From the NCBI RefSeq assembly GCF_007655135.1, contig NC_045129.1:36395122-36459121 (forward strand): a stretch of DNA of 64,000 nucleotides, written 5' to 3'. Of this stretch, positions 12,160 through 23,513 are shown piece by piece; position 1 is the first letter of the stretch; the number at the start of each line of letters is the position of its first letter. A program made the translations under genes and the position numbers. Below the pieces are notes generated by a model, which worked only from the letters and a program-made list of their open reading frames with translations, was not told the origin of the DNA and did not search any database. The DNA is from Punica granatum. Its lineage: Eukaryota; Streptophyta; Magnoliopsida; Myrtales; Lythraceae.

Positions 12160-12565
12160 AACTTTCTTACAAGGGCAACAAGTTTTCGCACTTGAAGAAC
12201 GATGTTTCATACGACACAAATTTCGTTTAAGTGCGAAAAGTTTCGCACACTTTAGTTCAACGATTTCAGACAACACAAATCCTTGGGTGCTAATTATTGA
12301 ATTAAAGTGCGAAAACTTCTCGCACTCGTACTGAAAATTTTTCTTGTACGAAACATTGTAATTAAAGTGCTTTCACACTTATATACAAAACTCGTGCATG
12401 AGCTTTTCACATTTGTACGAGATGTTCTTCATGTATGAAAATTTTTCGCATTTTTCCACGAAACAGTGCTCTAAGCTCACATTAGTACAAGACGAAGATC
12501 TTCATGTACAAAAAATTTTCGCACTTTTCTACGAAACAGTGCCCTTCAAGTATGAAAACTTTTCG
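12160..12565. repeat. Degenerate satellite built on a GTGCGAAAA / TTTTCGCAC motif
   Basis: The motif GTGCGAAAA and its reverse complement TTTTCGCAC recur many times, sometimes fused into near-palindromes such as GTGCGAAAAGTTTCGCAC. A longer unit containing TTCATGTAYGAAAA and CACTTTTCYACGAAACAGTGC-like sequence is repeated two to three times with a spacing of about 90-100 bp. It shows no coding capacity. It is either a decayed tandem repeat or the stem of an old hairpin element. Confidence 0.6.
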
Positions 12566-13190
12566 CAATGAACTTTTAGTCACGGAATGCTAGAATTTCC
12601 TCAAAAATAAATACAAAACATAACTACCACCTATCTCTTTCCCATGTCCCTATTTTCTTTCCATTGTTTTTCCTCTCTTCCCCAATAGTTCTTCTCTTTT
12701 GTATTTCCTTCTCATTTGCTCGATTATGTTGAAAAATTAAAAATATTAAAAATTGTATTATGTTGATAAAAATCAGAATATACTTAATATCACGTGTAGT
12801 ACGAGCACTTATTAGAAAAAAAAATATTTCTCATGCAATTTTTTTTCTTTATATCATTAATTTTAGCATAGTTCGTGTAATTGTAGAAGTGCGTGTATCA
12901 CAACGCATAGCGCGGGCACAAACTCTAGTCGAACATAAATAAATAAATAAACAAATCGGCCTCATTATTACCAAAAAATATAAATTTGTAAACATCCATA
13001 ACATATCAAAATATAAAAATTCATCGACTAACAAAATTCAAAACTTTCAAACTGTCGTGTCCATATCAAAATCTCACGAACCTTAACTCGCCGCAAAAAA
13101 GAAAAGTTTACCAATCACGTTGTCTCAAACCAGGAAGCTATAGAGTTTCCTGCTCGTGTTTTCCTGTTGTGGCTCACTCTTTCATTGTGA

Positions 13191-14923
13191 CTACGATTTA
13201 TTCCTGGTCAGTTCAATATGCTTGGGAAGAGAAGAAGAAGATGCATAGGAGGTGTCCTCAGACAATTGACTGCTATTTGATGGTGTAGTCGAAACAGAAG
13301 TACTAGGGCCAGTTGCCGACTCCTCATCATTTTCCTCGTCATCGTCGACCATGAATATCTTCCAGCACCTGTTACTGCCCCAGACTTGAAGCATTGGCAT
13401 TTGCTCGAGTGAGATCCCACTCGTCTCTGGAAGGCACATGAATACGTATAACGTCACAAGTGCCACAGCTCCAGCCAATGCAAAGAAGATCCAATACTCC
13501 AAGAAGCACAATAGCGGCAAGTAAAACCCACTGGTCAACCCGGATGAGATGAAGCTCGCCGCAACTGATATGCCCAGCCCCAGCGATCGGATCTCTGATG
13601 GGTATATCTCGGTCGTGATTAACACTCCCAATGGGCCCCATGATGCCCCGAAACCTATCACAAACACGAGTATCATCACGAAGGATGGAACTTTTCCCAG
13701 CTCAGCCTTCACGATCACCCCGAGCATAATCAGTGAGATTGACATCATAACGCCCCCAGAGATAAGCCATACCCTCCGTCCCGCCTTGTCCACGTAGTAC
13801 ATCACGACAATTGTTGACATAAGACTCAACAAGCAGTTGATGGTCTCAATGCCGAGAGCATCTTCTTGGCGGAATCCGATAGCTCGAAACATGATGGGGC
13901 CAAGCATGTTTACCCCCGTGAGCTGCGTGAATATTGGGATCAGCATCCCCGTGATGAGTACTGGGATGTACTTCTTCTTTTTGAGGAGCTTCATCGATCT
14001 AATAAGGGTGATCTCCGACATGGGGCCTGCCCCAATGATGGCATGCAACTCCTCCCTAACATCGTAGGTTCCTCGTACACGTCGTAGTACATGCTCTGCT
14101 CCTTTGTCATCATTAGCTGCATGGATAAGTCTATGCGGTGTGTCCGGGAGGAAGCATATAGAGGCAAGACATAATGCCCATGCAATTGGAAGAGACATTA
14201 CGGATAGAGACATCCTCCAGCCACCGTCGCCTTCCTTTGCTCTCTTGATTATGAAATAGTTCATGAGGTTAGTCAGAAAAGCTCCAATCTTTGCAAACAA
14301 TTGGACGGCGCCAATCATCATTCCTCTGCGACCCGTTGGTGACAATTCTGCCAAATACGGAGGCACTGCCTACACCATTCCAGCAAAAAAAGAAAACTGA
14401 GTATGCTGCTTTTCTAGAAATCAGTTCTGCCCTGTGATCGATCTTATGGATCCTTTGTTGATTGTTAAATTATTAATAACATATGCCATTAGCTCATTCA
14501 TGTGTTTATGTTTTAAATCACCATATATGCATGGATAAATCCAAAAAAATATATACATAGGAGCAGGAGTACTGTATGCAATGCACACCTGGTTGATGAA
14601 GCCGAAACCGAGTCCCTGCACAAGGCGGCCGGCTTGAAGCATGGTTCCATGGGGAGCAGCAGTTTGCAGGCACGCACCAATAGCATAAATCACTGTACCG
14701 GAAAAAATCAATTTCCGGTATCCAATTCTTTTGCTGACAACAGCAGCAAAAAGGCAACCCGCGAGGCCCGTCACGAAAGTGGAGATACCATAGAAGGCCA
14801 CCCATCGGCTGTTAAACATGCAGTACTTGTTGCTCTTGTCTTGATCGCCCGGTTGTTGGTTGTGCCTGTGAAGTACTTGTGGAAAAAATCTCTTCAAAAA
14901 TGGCTCCATCAATAAGTCGCCAC
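13191..14923 (-). CDS. STP-type sugar/H+ symporter, first exon not found
   Basis: Major facilitator sugar porter with two recognisable minus-strand exons, 14923-14589 and 14369-13191, giving about 503 aa. Exon 2 begins in mid-Gly codon and reads GDLLMEPFLKRFFP, equivalent to the GGVTSMDPFLxxFFP segment after TM1 in plant STPs; that split-Gly intron is where STPs have theirs. Then come RLVQGLGFGFINQ-AVPPYLAELSP, PDTPHRLI, DKAGRR, EIYPSEIRS and CLPETSGISLEQM, all porter motifs. Expected partner activity is proton-coupled monosaccharide uptake at the plasma membrane. Oddities: no exon for TM1 (FGYDIGISG-type) was found up to 18 kb; the QQLTGIN sugar-binding motif reads TQLTGVN; GPLGWL reads GPLGVL; and there is a long acidic, Ser-rich tail. 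It may be a divergent transporter, or a pseudogene without exon 1. Confidence 0.75.
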
Positions 14924-16831
14924 CTTCACATTAAGTGTCCAAATAACACGAGTAAGCAAATGGCAATGTCATACTTCATATTGACTATAATATTAATATG
15001 ATACGTGCAAATAATAGTATGTATACACAGAGAGAGACACTTTTGACTAATAATAATATAACGCTATACCTTCACGTGTTTTCAGACAGGCAAAGGGCAA
15101 ACGTGTATGTATTACAGATTTGATTAAGTAATGTTCAGTTCAGCTTAAGTAACAATATATGAACCCTTCGTCGAAAAAAAAAAAAAAAACGAAACAACAT
15201 ATATATGAACCAGTAGGGTTACTCTTGGTGGTCAAAGCGCACAATTTTCTTGATGAAAAACCAAATTAATTAGAGTCACATTTTAAATCATGTATGAGAA
15301 TACTTCCTATTAGGTAACATACATGGTTTGTGTGGCTGACTGATCTAACCCGTGATCTAACATGGTGTTCATCGTTATCAAAATTTTAAAAAAAAATTAA
15401 TGATTTTCCTCATTGTCATAAATATCATTCATGGAAGTTATATGATTCAAGAAGCAAACATACATGTTCACCCCAAATGAAGAAAAGAAGTTAACATGCA
15501 TGGAGAATTTGATGCAAATACAGACAGCCCCGTTTCAGGTGGAAATTTTCCTCATTGTCATAAATATCAGAAAGAATTGGTATCACTAAAACCTTGTATA
15601 AATATGCATATGCATAAACATATACATATATATATATACACACTAGACATGCTTAGATTGAAAGACTTAAAAAGGGGAAAAGAAATTAAATGGAGTTATT
15701 ATGTAATTCAGGCACAAATATGGAGAATATATGTGAACAGATTATACATCTTGCTTTCTAACTTGTCTCTACGTTGACCTACTTTAATAGCAATTAGAAA
15801 TTCAAGATCATATAAACATATGAAATATAAATTAGGGAGCTTCTTTATCTACAAGAAATTATAAAGGAATCGAAATAGTTTTATAAACTCGAGATAAAAG
15901 CAAAATAAAATCAATAGTATAAAAAAATTAAAATTAAAAGGACACAAAACATATAAGAAGAAACCTTGACATCACTGGATAACAAAAAAAAGTAAAAACC
16001 TATATGAACAACGCTAGATATATATAGTTACTTAGGAATCGCAAACAAATATTCTCTTACAAATGTGGCCTATAAAGAACCCAAACAAAATCAATGTGAT
16101 TTGGTTCAAGTGGTTTGGCACCCGTTCCCCTTAAATAAAGTATCGGGTTTAAGTTTTGTAAATAGAGAAAATCTACGCTTGGAGAGTTTATCCCTTAACG
16201 GGCCGATCCAACTCGATTGGATTAGTCAGAGCCCAATCAAGTTTCTGAATACTAGAGTTCACACTGAAAAAAAAAAACCTACACAAATTAAGATGAAATG
16301 GATATTTTATTAAAAATATAGAATACCCTTTTAATATAGGAACACAATTATTGAGACTTTCGAGCAACAAACTTGAGAATCTCCTAAGAGTCTGAGACTA
16401 CTTAATGAATTCTTTAGAAGAAGAATTATAGAGGTAGAGTAGAGAAGGGAGAGTTCGAACGATTTTTCCATGTCTCTTGAAAAACTAGAAGGTATATATA
16501 GTATGTGCGAATATTATTCTTCAAAATAGTCATATTTCTTTAACCCACAATCGCATTATTTCGTCGAATAATAACATTTCTTCAGATATAAAATAATAAA
16601 ATATACTTTTCTTTTAATCTGCCATCTTTGCTGATTTAATATATCTTTAACTAGTTTAACCAATAGATTGGACGCTTGTCTAATAAGATTATGGTTTTCC
16701 TTTTGTATATATATATTTTTGTTTATACCCAAAATAATATAGTTTTATAATAAAAATAAAATATCAAGTGATGTGCGAATTTCGTTTAATCAGAGGTGGA
16801 AGGGCCTAAAAGCTGGTTGTTTCACTGGTAT
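14924..16831. other. AT-rich region upstream of sugar transporter
   Basis: Searched on the minus strand for a first STP exon encoding an FGYDIGISG-like motif; none recognised. An adenine run lies at about 15176-15190. The open frames at 15496-15777 and 16065-16313 have no recognisable domain. It may include the promoter if exon 1 exists in a form I could not see. Confidence 0.4.
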
Positions 16832-17187
16832 TGTTTAACGGGAAAAAGACATTTTTGGTCCTATAAATTTAGCATTAAGCAAATTTTGATAATCTAAGTT
16901 TTAAAAGTATCAAATTAGCCCTATACATTTGCTTCGTAAGACAATTTTAGTCCATTTCGTCACTTATAGAACCAAAAATGTCTTTCTTTTTCATAATTTA
17001 TAGGATCACATTTTAATTGAAAGACAACTTATAAGACTAAAAGTGTCTTCTTCAAAACTTAGAGGACCGAAATTGTCTTACGGAGCAAACTTATAGGACT
17101 AATTCGATAATTTTAAATCTTACAGTATCAAAATTAATTGAATGTCAAACTTACATTACCAAAAATATCTTTTTCCCTCCGTTTAAC
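16832..17187. mobile_element. MITE-like hairpin element
   Basis: The two ends are inverted repeats of each other over most of their length. The left arm starts GGGAAAAAGACATTTTTGGT and the reverse complement of the right arm starts GGAGGGAAAAAGATATTTTT. Inner segments (ATTTTGATA, CCTATA, TTTGCTNCGTAAGACAATTT) also pair. GTTTAAC stands directly outside or at both edges (16832-16838 and 17181-17187) and may be a target-site duplication. There is no coding capacity. It fits a non-autonomous DNA transposon of about 340-350 bp. Confidence 0.65.
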
Positions 17188-18543
17188 TAAGTAAAAGGTA
17201 CAATAATGTAATGAAAGAGTATGATAATTTCAAGAATTGTTTTGGTTGTGTTAATTATGTAAAAGGACAAAACAATATTATATTAGTGGGGGAAAATGGA
17301 GAAAAGTTGGAAAACATTCTAAAAGAGGCCATAGTTCATATATAGTATAGATAAATAGTAGGTATATTGAAATTTAAGAAAAACAAAGATACTTGTGTCA
17401 TGGTGAAGAGATTTCAAATTCGATACTCATTGCGAGACTATCATTGCTCTATTATTAGATATTTAAAATTTTTATTTCACTATACTAGACCCATGAGTTT
17501 CCATTGTAATAAAAAAATAATTGTTTAATAAAAAATGCACAACAACATTGCATGTCCTTAGTTTGAGACCAAGAAGTTCTGCATTCGATTCTCATTAGTG
17601 ACTCTCCATACCTATACATTTCCTCTGCTCCATCTATTTCATTTTAGAGTTATGAGTATCGTTTATAACTGAAAATAAAGATACTCATTTGATATGATTT
17701 TCACATATAGCTCAATAAGAGATTGTGTAAATGAAGAGAAATGCATCTTTTTTTTCCCCCTTATGTAGAAGGTAATGTTTCTTTTAAAAGTTGCGATCAA
17801 GGCTGACGCCAAAAATCAGGATTAATTAGGTCATACATGTACGTGATCCAACCGGGAAAAAAAAAAAGTTTTGGTGCAGTATTGGACGGTTGCAACAAAC
17901 TACCTCGTACGGTATGAACTAGAATTAGAAAGACAAAATCAGCAACAGACTCGAGACAGATAATTAAACAGCAAACGAGGAGGACGCTGTCTTTTTCGAA
18001 GGAAAGGAAATATGATAATTAGTGAAGTCGTTATTAAATGGAATAATATAGTGTTTTGAAAATAATTTTATACATATTTTTATGAATTATAATCTTATTT
18101 AAGGTAAAATTAGGAATTATTTTAGATTTCAACATATATTGTATGGAGCAAACCAGACACTTTATTATTGTTATAATTTCTAAAGGACGATTTTGCACAA
18201 AAAATTGAGGTTACAATAAATTTTAAGTTAGTTCTCCATCTTTTCTGAGCCGTAAGAGGTAAAAGGTCAATTAATCTCCTTAAAATTGGGACCAAAATCA
18301 TAATAAATCAGTACAGTATTTGATCCGATAGAATCAAGTTTCCACCGATTTTACTGAATAAGCTCGCATTTCTATACGAGTCTACCAAATTTAAATTTCA
18401 ATATATGGCAAGCTGACTCGTTACGAAAAGTAATTAAAAACGTCAAAACATGAGTTTCTAAGAGTTGGAATCAGGCTTTTGACAGCATTGCGTGAAATTG
18501 ATAATCAGTAGCCAGCAAGAGGGGAGCAGTGATATTCGAGAAA
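17188..18543. other. Intergenic, AT-rich
   Basis: No gene, RNA or sharply defined repeat recognised. Short stretches resembling dispersed plant repeat debris occur near 17380-17640 (phrases such as TTCGATTCTCATTAGTG), but no copy can be delimited. Confidence 0.4.
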
Positions 18544-18804
18544 TTAAGAATAATTGAGCTTAGCCCTACTGAAAAAAAAGAAAAAAGGAAAAAAAAGAAA
18601 AATTGAGCTAGACGAAGAAGTAGAAGATGATGACGATATTGAAGAAGAAGAATCATGAGGCAGAAGTGGCTCTAGCTGATGATTACCGGGAACAGCAACC
18701 AAATGACCAGACAAGAAAGGGCCGAGCAATGCGACGAGACCGACACAGACGAAGTAGCCCGTGGCCCTACTGCCATTTCCAGCGGCTCCCCCGACTGCGG
18801 CCAT
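18544..18804 (-). CDS. Small hypothetical protein with one hydrophobic segment (doubtful)
   Basis: An 86-aa minus-strand frame starting MAAVGGAAGNGS, with a membrane-like stretch GYFVCVGLVALLGPFLSGHL at about residues 16-35. A serine run and then a Phe-rich run follow, encoded by a GAA/GAAAAA microsatellite on the plus strand. The sequence just 5' of the ATG is CT-rich, as in plant 5' UTRs. The C-terminal low-complexity half is probably not real coding sequence; a donor-like GGTAAT after the VAVPG codons suggests the frame could splice out there. Family not recognised. It may be a tiny real gene or a chance frame. Confidence 0.3.
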   Translation of the reverse strand: MAAVGGAAGNGSRATGYFVCVGLVALLGPFLSGHLVAVPGNHQLEPLLPHDSSSSISSSSSTSSSSSIFLFFPFFFFFSRAKLNYS

Positions 18805-21800
18805 TGCACTTAGTTAACGAAGAGAAGAGAGAGAAGGGGAGCAGACGGCGGCTTGAACGGAGGAGGAGGAGTTTGGTTTCTTCGTCGACCCCGACGTACT
18901 ACTATTATTCTTCTTTCGATGATATCGAAGCCATACTATAATTTCACGTACTTCTTCTGTGTATTGGACCGTTACAGAGACGAAAGAAAGCCCAGCCTGC
19001 TAATATGGCCCAATGAGCAGCCCTAAAAGCCCATCCCTATTCCCCGACACCAAATTATGCCACGGGCATGGCGCACACAAAAGGATTCTTTGGTGATGTT
19101 TGCCATAGGCTCGTCGTCGATCTACGCACAAACTCTTATCGAAACTGTAATTAAGGCCACATTTGGCATGGCGAGTAGAATGGAATGGAGTCGAAAGAAA
19201 TTAGTTCGACAGGATGGCATCAGAAGTATATTTGATGAATCCTTGATTGATCTTTAAAAAACATGATGGATCGACGTCTTTAAATTTGTTCGAAGTTGTT
19301 ACCAAGATGATATTCCAAGAAACAAAAAAAAAAAATGCATGCGCATCATCTTCTTGATATTTGTTTAAATTTGTTGAAGTAGTGGAATGTTAATTTCTTA
19401 CCTTTTACAGATGAACATTTATCTTGAAAAAAGATCTAATGTAATAGCATAACGCTTCAACCATACAACAAAAAGTCTAATTCTATTTTCGCTCATGAAA
19501 TACAACTCCATGTTTTTTTTTTATAGATAATTTTCCCTCCGCCATCTATTCTCTCCACTTATCATGTGATAATAATAAAAAAAAAAGTCCATCTTAGTTA
19601 AATGCCCATTCCAGATCCCAGAAAATGTAATCATATATAAAGAATGAAGCAAGTCGAGATGATCATTCATTTCTATTCGATTCCTTTCCCTCATACCAAA
19701 TTTGACCTAAAAGATCTAAAGATTAATTGGCTGACTTTTATAAGATATTAATCTTGTTAGATGTAAATACGGTGTATCAGTATTTTTTTTTTTTGTGGGG
19801 GGGGGAGCCCATATATGTGTACTATTTATTTCCCGGAATTACTCTCCCGGCAATAACCATTGAGTTTGATATGGTTATGTGAAAAGTAACATATATGCAA
19901 TCAATAATAACATTGACGTGACTTTCTGATACAATAACTACATATCCAATGATTGTTCAACTGAAAATAATAAGATCTTGGCCGAGTTAATCAACAAAAT
20001 CTTTTTTTTTTTGGGGTACTAAATAATGAGACAGCAAATAGCTAGCAAAGAGCAATATATGATGGAAATATAAATAACTGATGAACCGGTTAGCAAACTA
20101 CGGACCTGGTAGTCGGATATGTAACAGAGTTACATGACTTGACGGCTGGATATACCATGCCAAAGGATCTCCCGACTTCGACTTTCGCATAATGGAGACC
20201 AAAAAGGAAGTCCCGGTCCTATCCGAAGTCGAGCACCTCCTCAAAGGCCATCACATCATGCATGGACAATGCACGAGATGACAAGAAAGGCCATATAACA
20301 CATGAGCTTGAGTTCCACCTCTCTTGCCAAACCAGTAAGTGCTGCCATGGATTCCCTTTTAGAGCTCAAAGAGAAGGAGATCGGAGAGGGCAGGGGAAGA
20401 GAATGGGACGACGGGGTCAGTTTCATTCCCTCCATCGTACCCCATCTCGTTGACTTTTTAATTTCTAAGATTTCATGTCGCAATCAATTCATTCCTTACA
20501 TCTGCACGATGTGTATACTATACATAACAACACACGAAAAATAAATAAATAAGTAAAAATGACCTGTAAAAGCTTTGTCAACTTCCAGCAAGAAGGGAGG
20601 GATTGGATCATCTGTTGAGCAATAGCATTTTTCGATCACAACAGAAGTTCGTGGGTCTTTATAATAAAATAGAAAATCGTGACAATTACTAAAGCAATAA
20701 TAGTAGTTCTACTATAAAAATTGAATCTAAAAAATTCTTAGTTTATTATTAGGCGATAGAATGTGTCATTATATCGTATCATTTTTCTATGTTGAGCAAT
20801 AACTTAAATATACGTAAGAAATATTTCTCTTTGAAGGTTCTATTATTCCTTCTTTTTTCGGTTACAAGAGAGGATCGAAAATTTCTTTACAAAGATGAGA
20901 AATAAAGTGAAGTAAGTGGACTTATAAGTCCCGCTGATGAGGATTAAACTCTAGATATCTTGATTATGCGTCGGCGCCTCGTGCTACCGCACTCGGACCC
21001 GTATCCTCTCATCCTTTCTCTTTTTTGGGTGGACAAAGATGTGTGAGATGTTACTCTCGAAATTCTAGGGGATCAAGTATTAAATGTTATTCCTCCTTTC
21101 AATAAATGCGGTTCTCACTACTCAAACATGTATTCTTGAGAATTAAAATTGTTTATCACTTAACCAATATTTTATTGGTTATCCTTTTTTTTTATGAGCC
21201 TATTATTCGTTTCTCAGTTGACATAATTTGACCAAAATAATTTCTTAAATATAACAATCGATAGTACTTTCATTCAATCTCACTGAAAGAATCAGTTTGT
21301 ACCGATCTTAGTGGCATCGTTCTCAACTTAAGATCAGGCCTTAAGTTTGATTCTCATTAGTAAAACATTAGTACTCGTAGCCTCGCCTTAAGGGGAATAA
21401 AAAACAGAGAGAGGGAGATAAATAAAAGGGACTTCCCCTTGTTCTAGCAAGTAGATATTTGCTGCCGGGTCGGGACAATCGGGCCAAGTGGCGTGCTGCT
21501 AAAACCATAGCTTTAGGCCCCCAAAGTTAATGTACTATTTATATGTTAAGTCACCTAGTCCATAATAGATTAAGGCCCCTAATAATAATTTCCCAAACTT
21601 AATTTTCAATAACCGCCATTCTCTCGCTATTTGTATTAATTAGGCAATTATTACCTAATCAATTTAGAGAATTCCTACTTTATAATTCTATAAACTGCCA
21701 AAACTTAATGCAACCCATCCGCTGGGTTCGTTTCAATATCAATATTCTCTATCCTTTCTATTACTTCAATTAAATTAGTGTTATTCTCCCTTGGGATATG

Positions 21801-22280
21801 CATGAGTATCGGGTAGAACCAGAATCGATAGGGACCTACCCATAAGTAGGTTCTGGGTAAGTCAAATTGAAATTAAGATAGAGTCTGAGTAGCAATTTTA
21901 GGAATCGATAAAAATCGATTGACTCCAAATCGTTGGGTACTCAGAACCGATATCCTGAATCTACTTTTATTTTATTATTATTTTATATGTTATTATATTA
22001 TTATATTTGATAAAGTTTTAAAAAAAGTTTTTTTTTTTTTTTAAAAAAACCATATCTTTCAATTCTTCCTGATTCATCGTTTGCTGCTTTGCGTCCGCCA
22101 TCAAACACGGCTTCATCAATTGTCGCTCCAGCTCTCGGTTCCATGTCTCCAGCAGCTTTCCATCGTCTCTAGTCAATTGCAACAGCCAATTTCGCTGTCT
22201 CCAGTTGATTCCACATCTCGATTCCCCTTCCACCTCTCGATTTCGTCCTTTCCAGTCTAGAGCTCATCCATTCGGACTAG
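18805..22280. other. Long intergenic region with repeat debris
   Basis: No gene supported. The open frames at 19057-19257 and around 20256-20544 overlap on both strands and match nothing I know. A poly-T/poly-G run occurs at about 19783-19806. 21270-21390 is copy 2 of the dispersed repeat seen at 11990. Around 21795-21965 a stretch rich in GGTTCTGGGTA and GGTACTCAGAACCG-like sequence may be one end of a non-autonomous hAT-like element whose other end could be GGTACCCATAAC near 22628; this is weak. Confidence 0.4.
21270..21390 (+). repeat. Dispersed repeat, copy 2
   Basis: Collinear with 11990-12105, sharing TTCANTCAATCTCACT, CTTAGTGGCAT, GATTCTCATTAG and TTAGTACTCGTAG-like blocks in the same order and orientation. 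It carries an insertion of about 20 bp relative to copy 1. No coding content. Confidence 0.55.
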
Positions 22281-22282
22281 CC

Positions 22283-22484
22283 ACTACTACTTCTGGTGCC
22301 CAGCTGCTGCTGCTTTTGGTGCCCAGCGGCTGTTGCTCAACCTGCTTCCGATGCCTAGTTGTTGCTATTTCCCGTGCCTAGCTATTGCTCTTTTCCGTGC
22401 CCACCTGCTGCTGCTTCTGGCACCCAGCTGTTGCGGCTCTGCCTGCCTTGTTTCCCGTGCCCAGCTATTGTTGTTGCTTCCGAT
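22283..22484 (+). repeat. Degenerate minisatellite
   Basis: About seven imperfect units of roughly 27-32 bp, each a variant of GTGCCCAGCTGCTGCTGCTT followed by TCCGGTGCC-like sequence. Units differ by substitutions and small length changes, so this is an old tandem array. It is GC-rich in an AT-rich neighbourhood. No long open frame crosses it on the plus strand. Confidence 0.7.
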
Positions 22485-23513
22485 GTGTTTTATGCGTGTG
22501 ACTTTTAGTTGAATTGCGTTACTTTCATTGTTGATATGACCTCGAACAATTTATAAATTCCAACAAGATACTCGAAATCTATGATATAATACAGATTTCA
22601 GGTAAGTTCTGAATCTAATTATTAATAGGTACCCATAACTTGTCCCATCTATTTTTTTTCCCAACTGAAAACTTCTCTCGAACTTTCAATTTTTTTAACA
22701 CCTATTAGAAGCATGCTGTGGCAAAACCAAGTTGACAATTCAAAAAATTTTCGAGGAGTTTGGCCTAGTAGTGAGGAGGAGTTTAAGTATCCATCCGATC
22801 CCGAATTCGAAACTCGTTAGAGCCATCGGAGCGCTTTTGGTGTGATTACCCGTTTCATACGCCGCCGGAATTCACGGAGTCTCGGGGATTAGTCGGACAA
22901 AACTCGAACATCCCGGATTAGTAAAAAAAAAAAAACCGACGATCCAAATGAAAATTAATCTTAACTGATAAATCCAAAATGCCTCGTGTTTTACTCCAAA
23001 AATAGCGAAGATAGAAAAACTCTTTCGTGCTCCGTTGACAACAATTGAAATAATAAAATTGCATTGAGAAACTAATTAGACAAAAAAAATTGATATTAAA
23101 ATTAATTAGTAAATTTTGTGTCACACTTCGGAGAAAATCAATTCAAAATAAAAGTATTAATCAATTTTTTCATTAAATATAAGATAATTTTTTTTCATTT
23201 TCGTTCTTTGGTGGTAAACCTCGTCAGCAAACGTACGATATTTGCCATATCTGCTCTTATCTGTAAGCGAAGAAGAGTAATGGGGACGCCGACGATTAAC
23301 CAGGTGGACAGTGACAAAGCTCCAGTTTGTGGGGTTCTTCCAAATCTTGTCGGAAAATACGTCCCAAGACAATAACTTCAGGATCGGAACAGATTCCCCG
23401 CAAAACCCCGTCATCCATATCGCAACCAAGAACTCTTCTCCTTCTCCTTTTCCATCGGAAATTGGAAGTGTTTGCTCGAGAAATTCCCTGCAAGGCAGTA
23501 AAAAGACAGTAGT
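22485..23513. other. Intergenic; promoter side of the TTC38-like gene
   Basis: AT-rich spacer, with the last 250-300 bases likely to contain the promoter and 5' UTR of the TPR gene starting at 23514. A short dispersed-repeat-like segment with GAATTCGAAACTCGTTAGAG lies at 22802-22821. No gene supported. Confidence 0.45.

Larger units (their letters stand above)
11823..13190. other. Repeat-rich spacer downstream of sugar transporter gene
   Basis: Holds a copy of a dispersed repeat (11990-12105) and a degenerate satellite (12160-12565). From 12570 to 13190 the sequence is AT-rich with no supported gene; the last 100-200 bases should be the 3' UTR of the sugar transporter. Confidence 0.5.

Noticed and set aside
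14940..15000. Minus-strand KYDIAI, briefly resembling the STP first-exon motif FGYDIGIS
   Set aside because: The glycines of the motif are missing, the frame stops before the exon-2 acceptor, and there is no donor at the right place; judged coincidence.
20191..20280. Short plus-strand frame METKKEVPVLSEVEH
   Set aside because: Only 29 codons, no flanking splice signals or family match.
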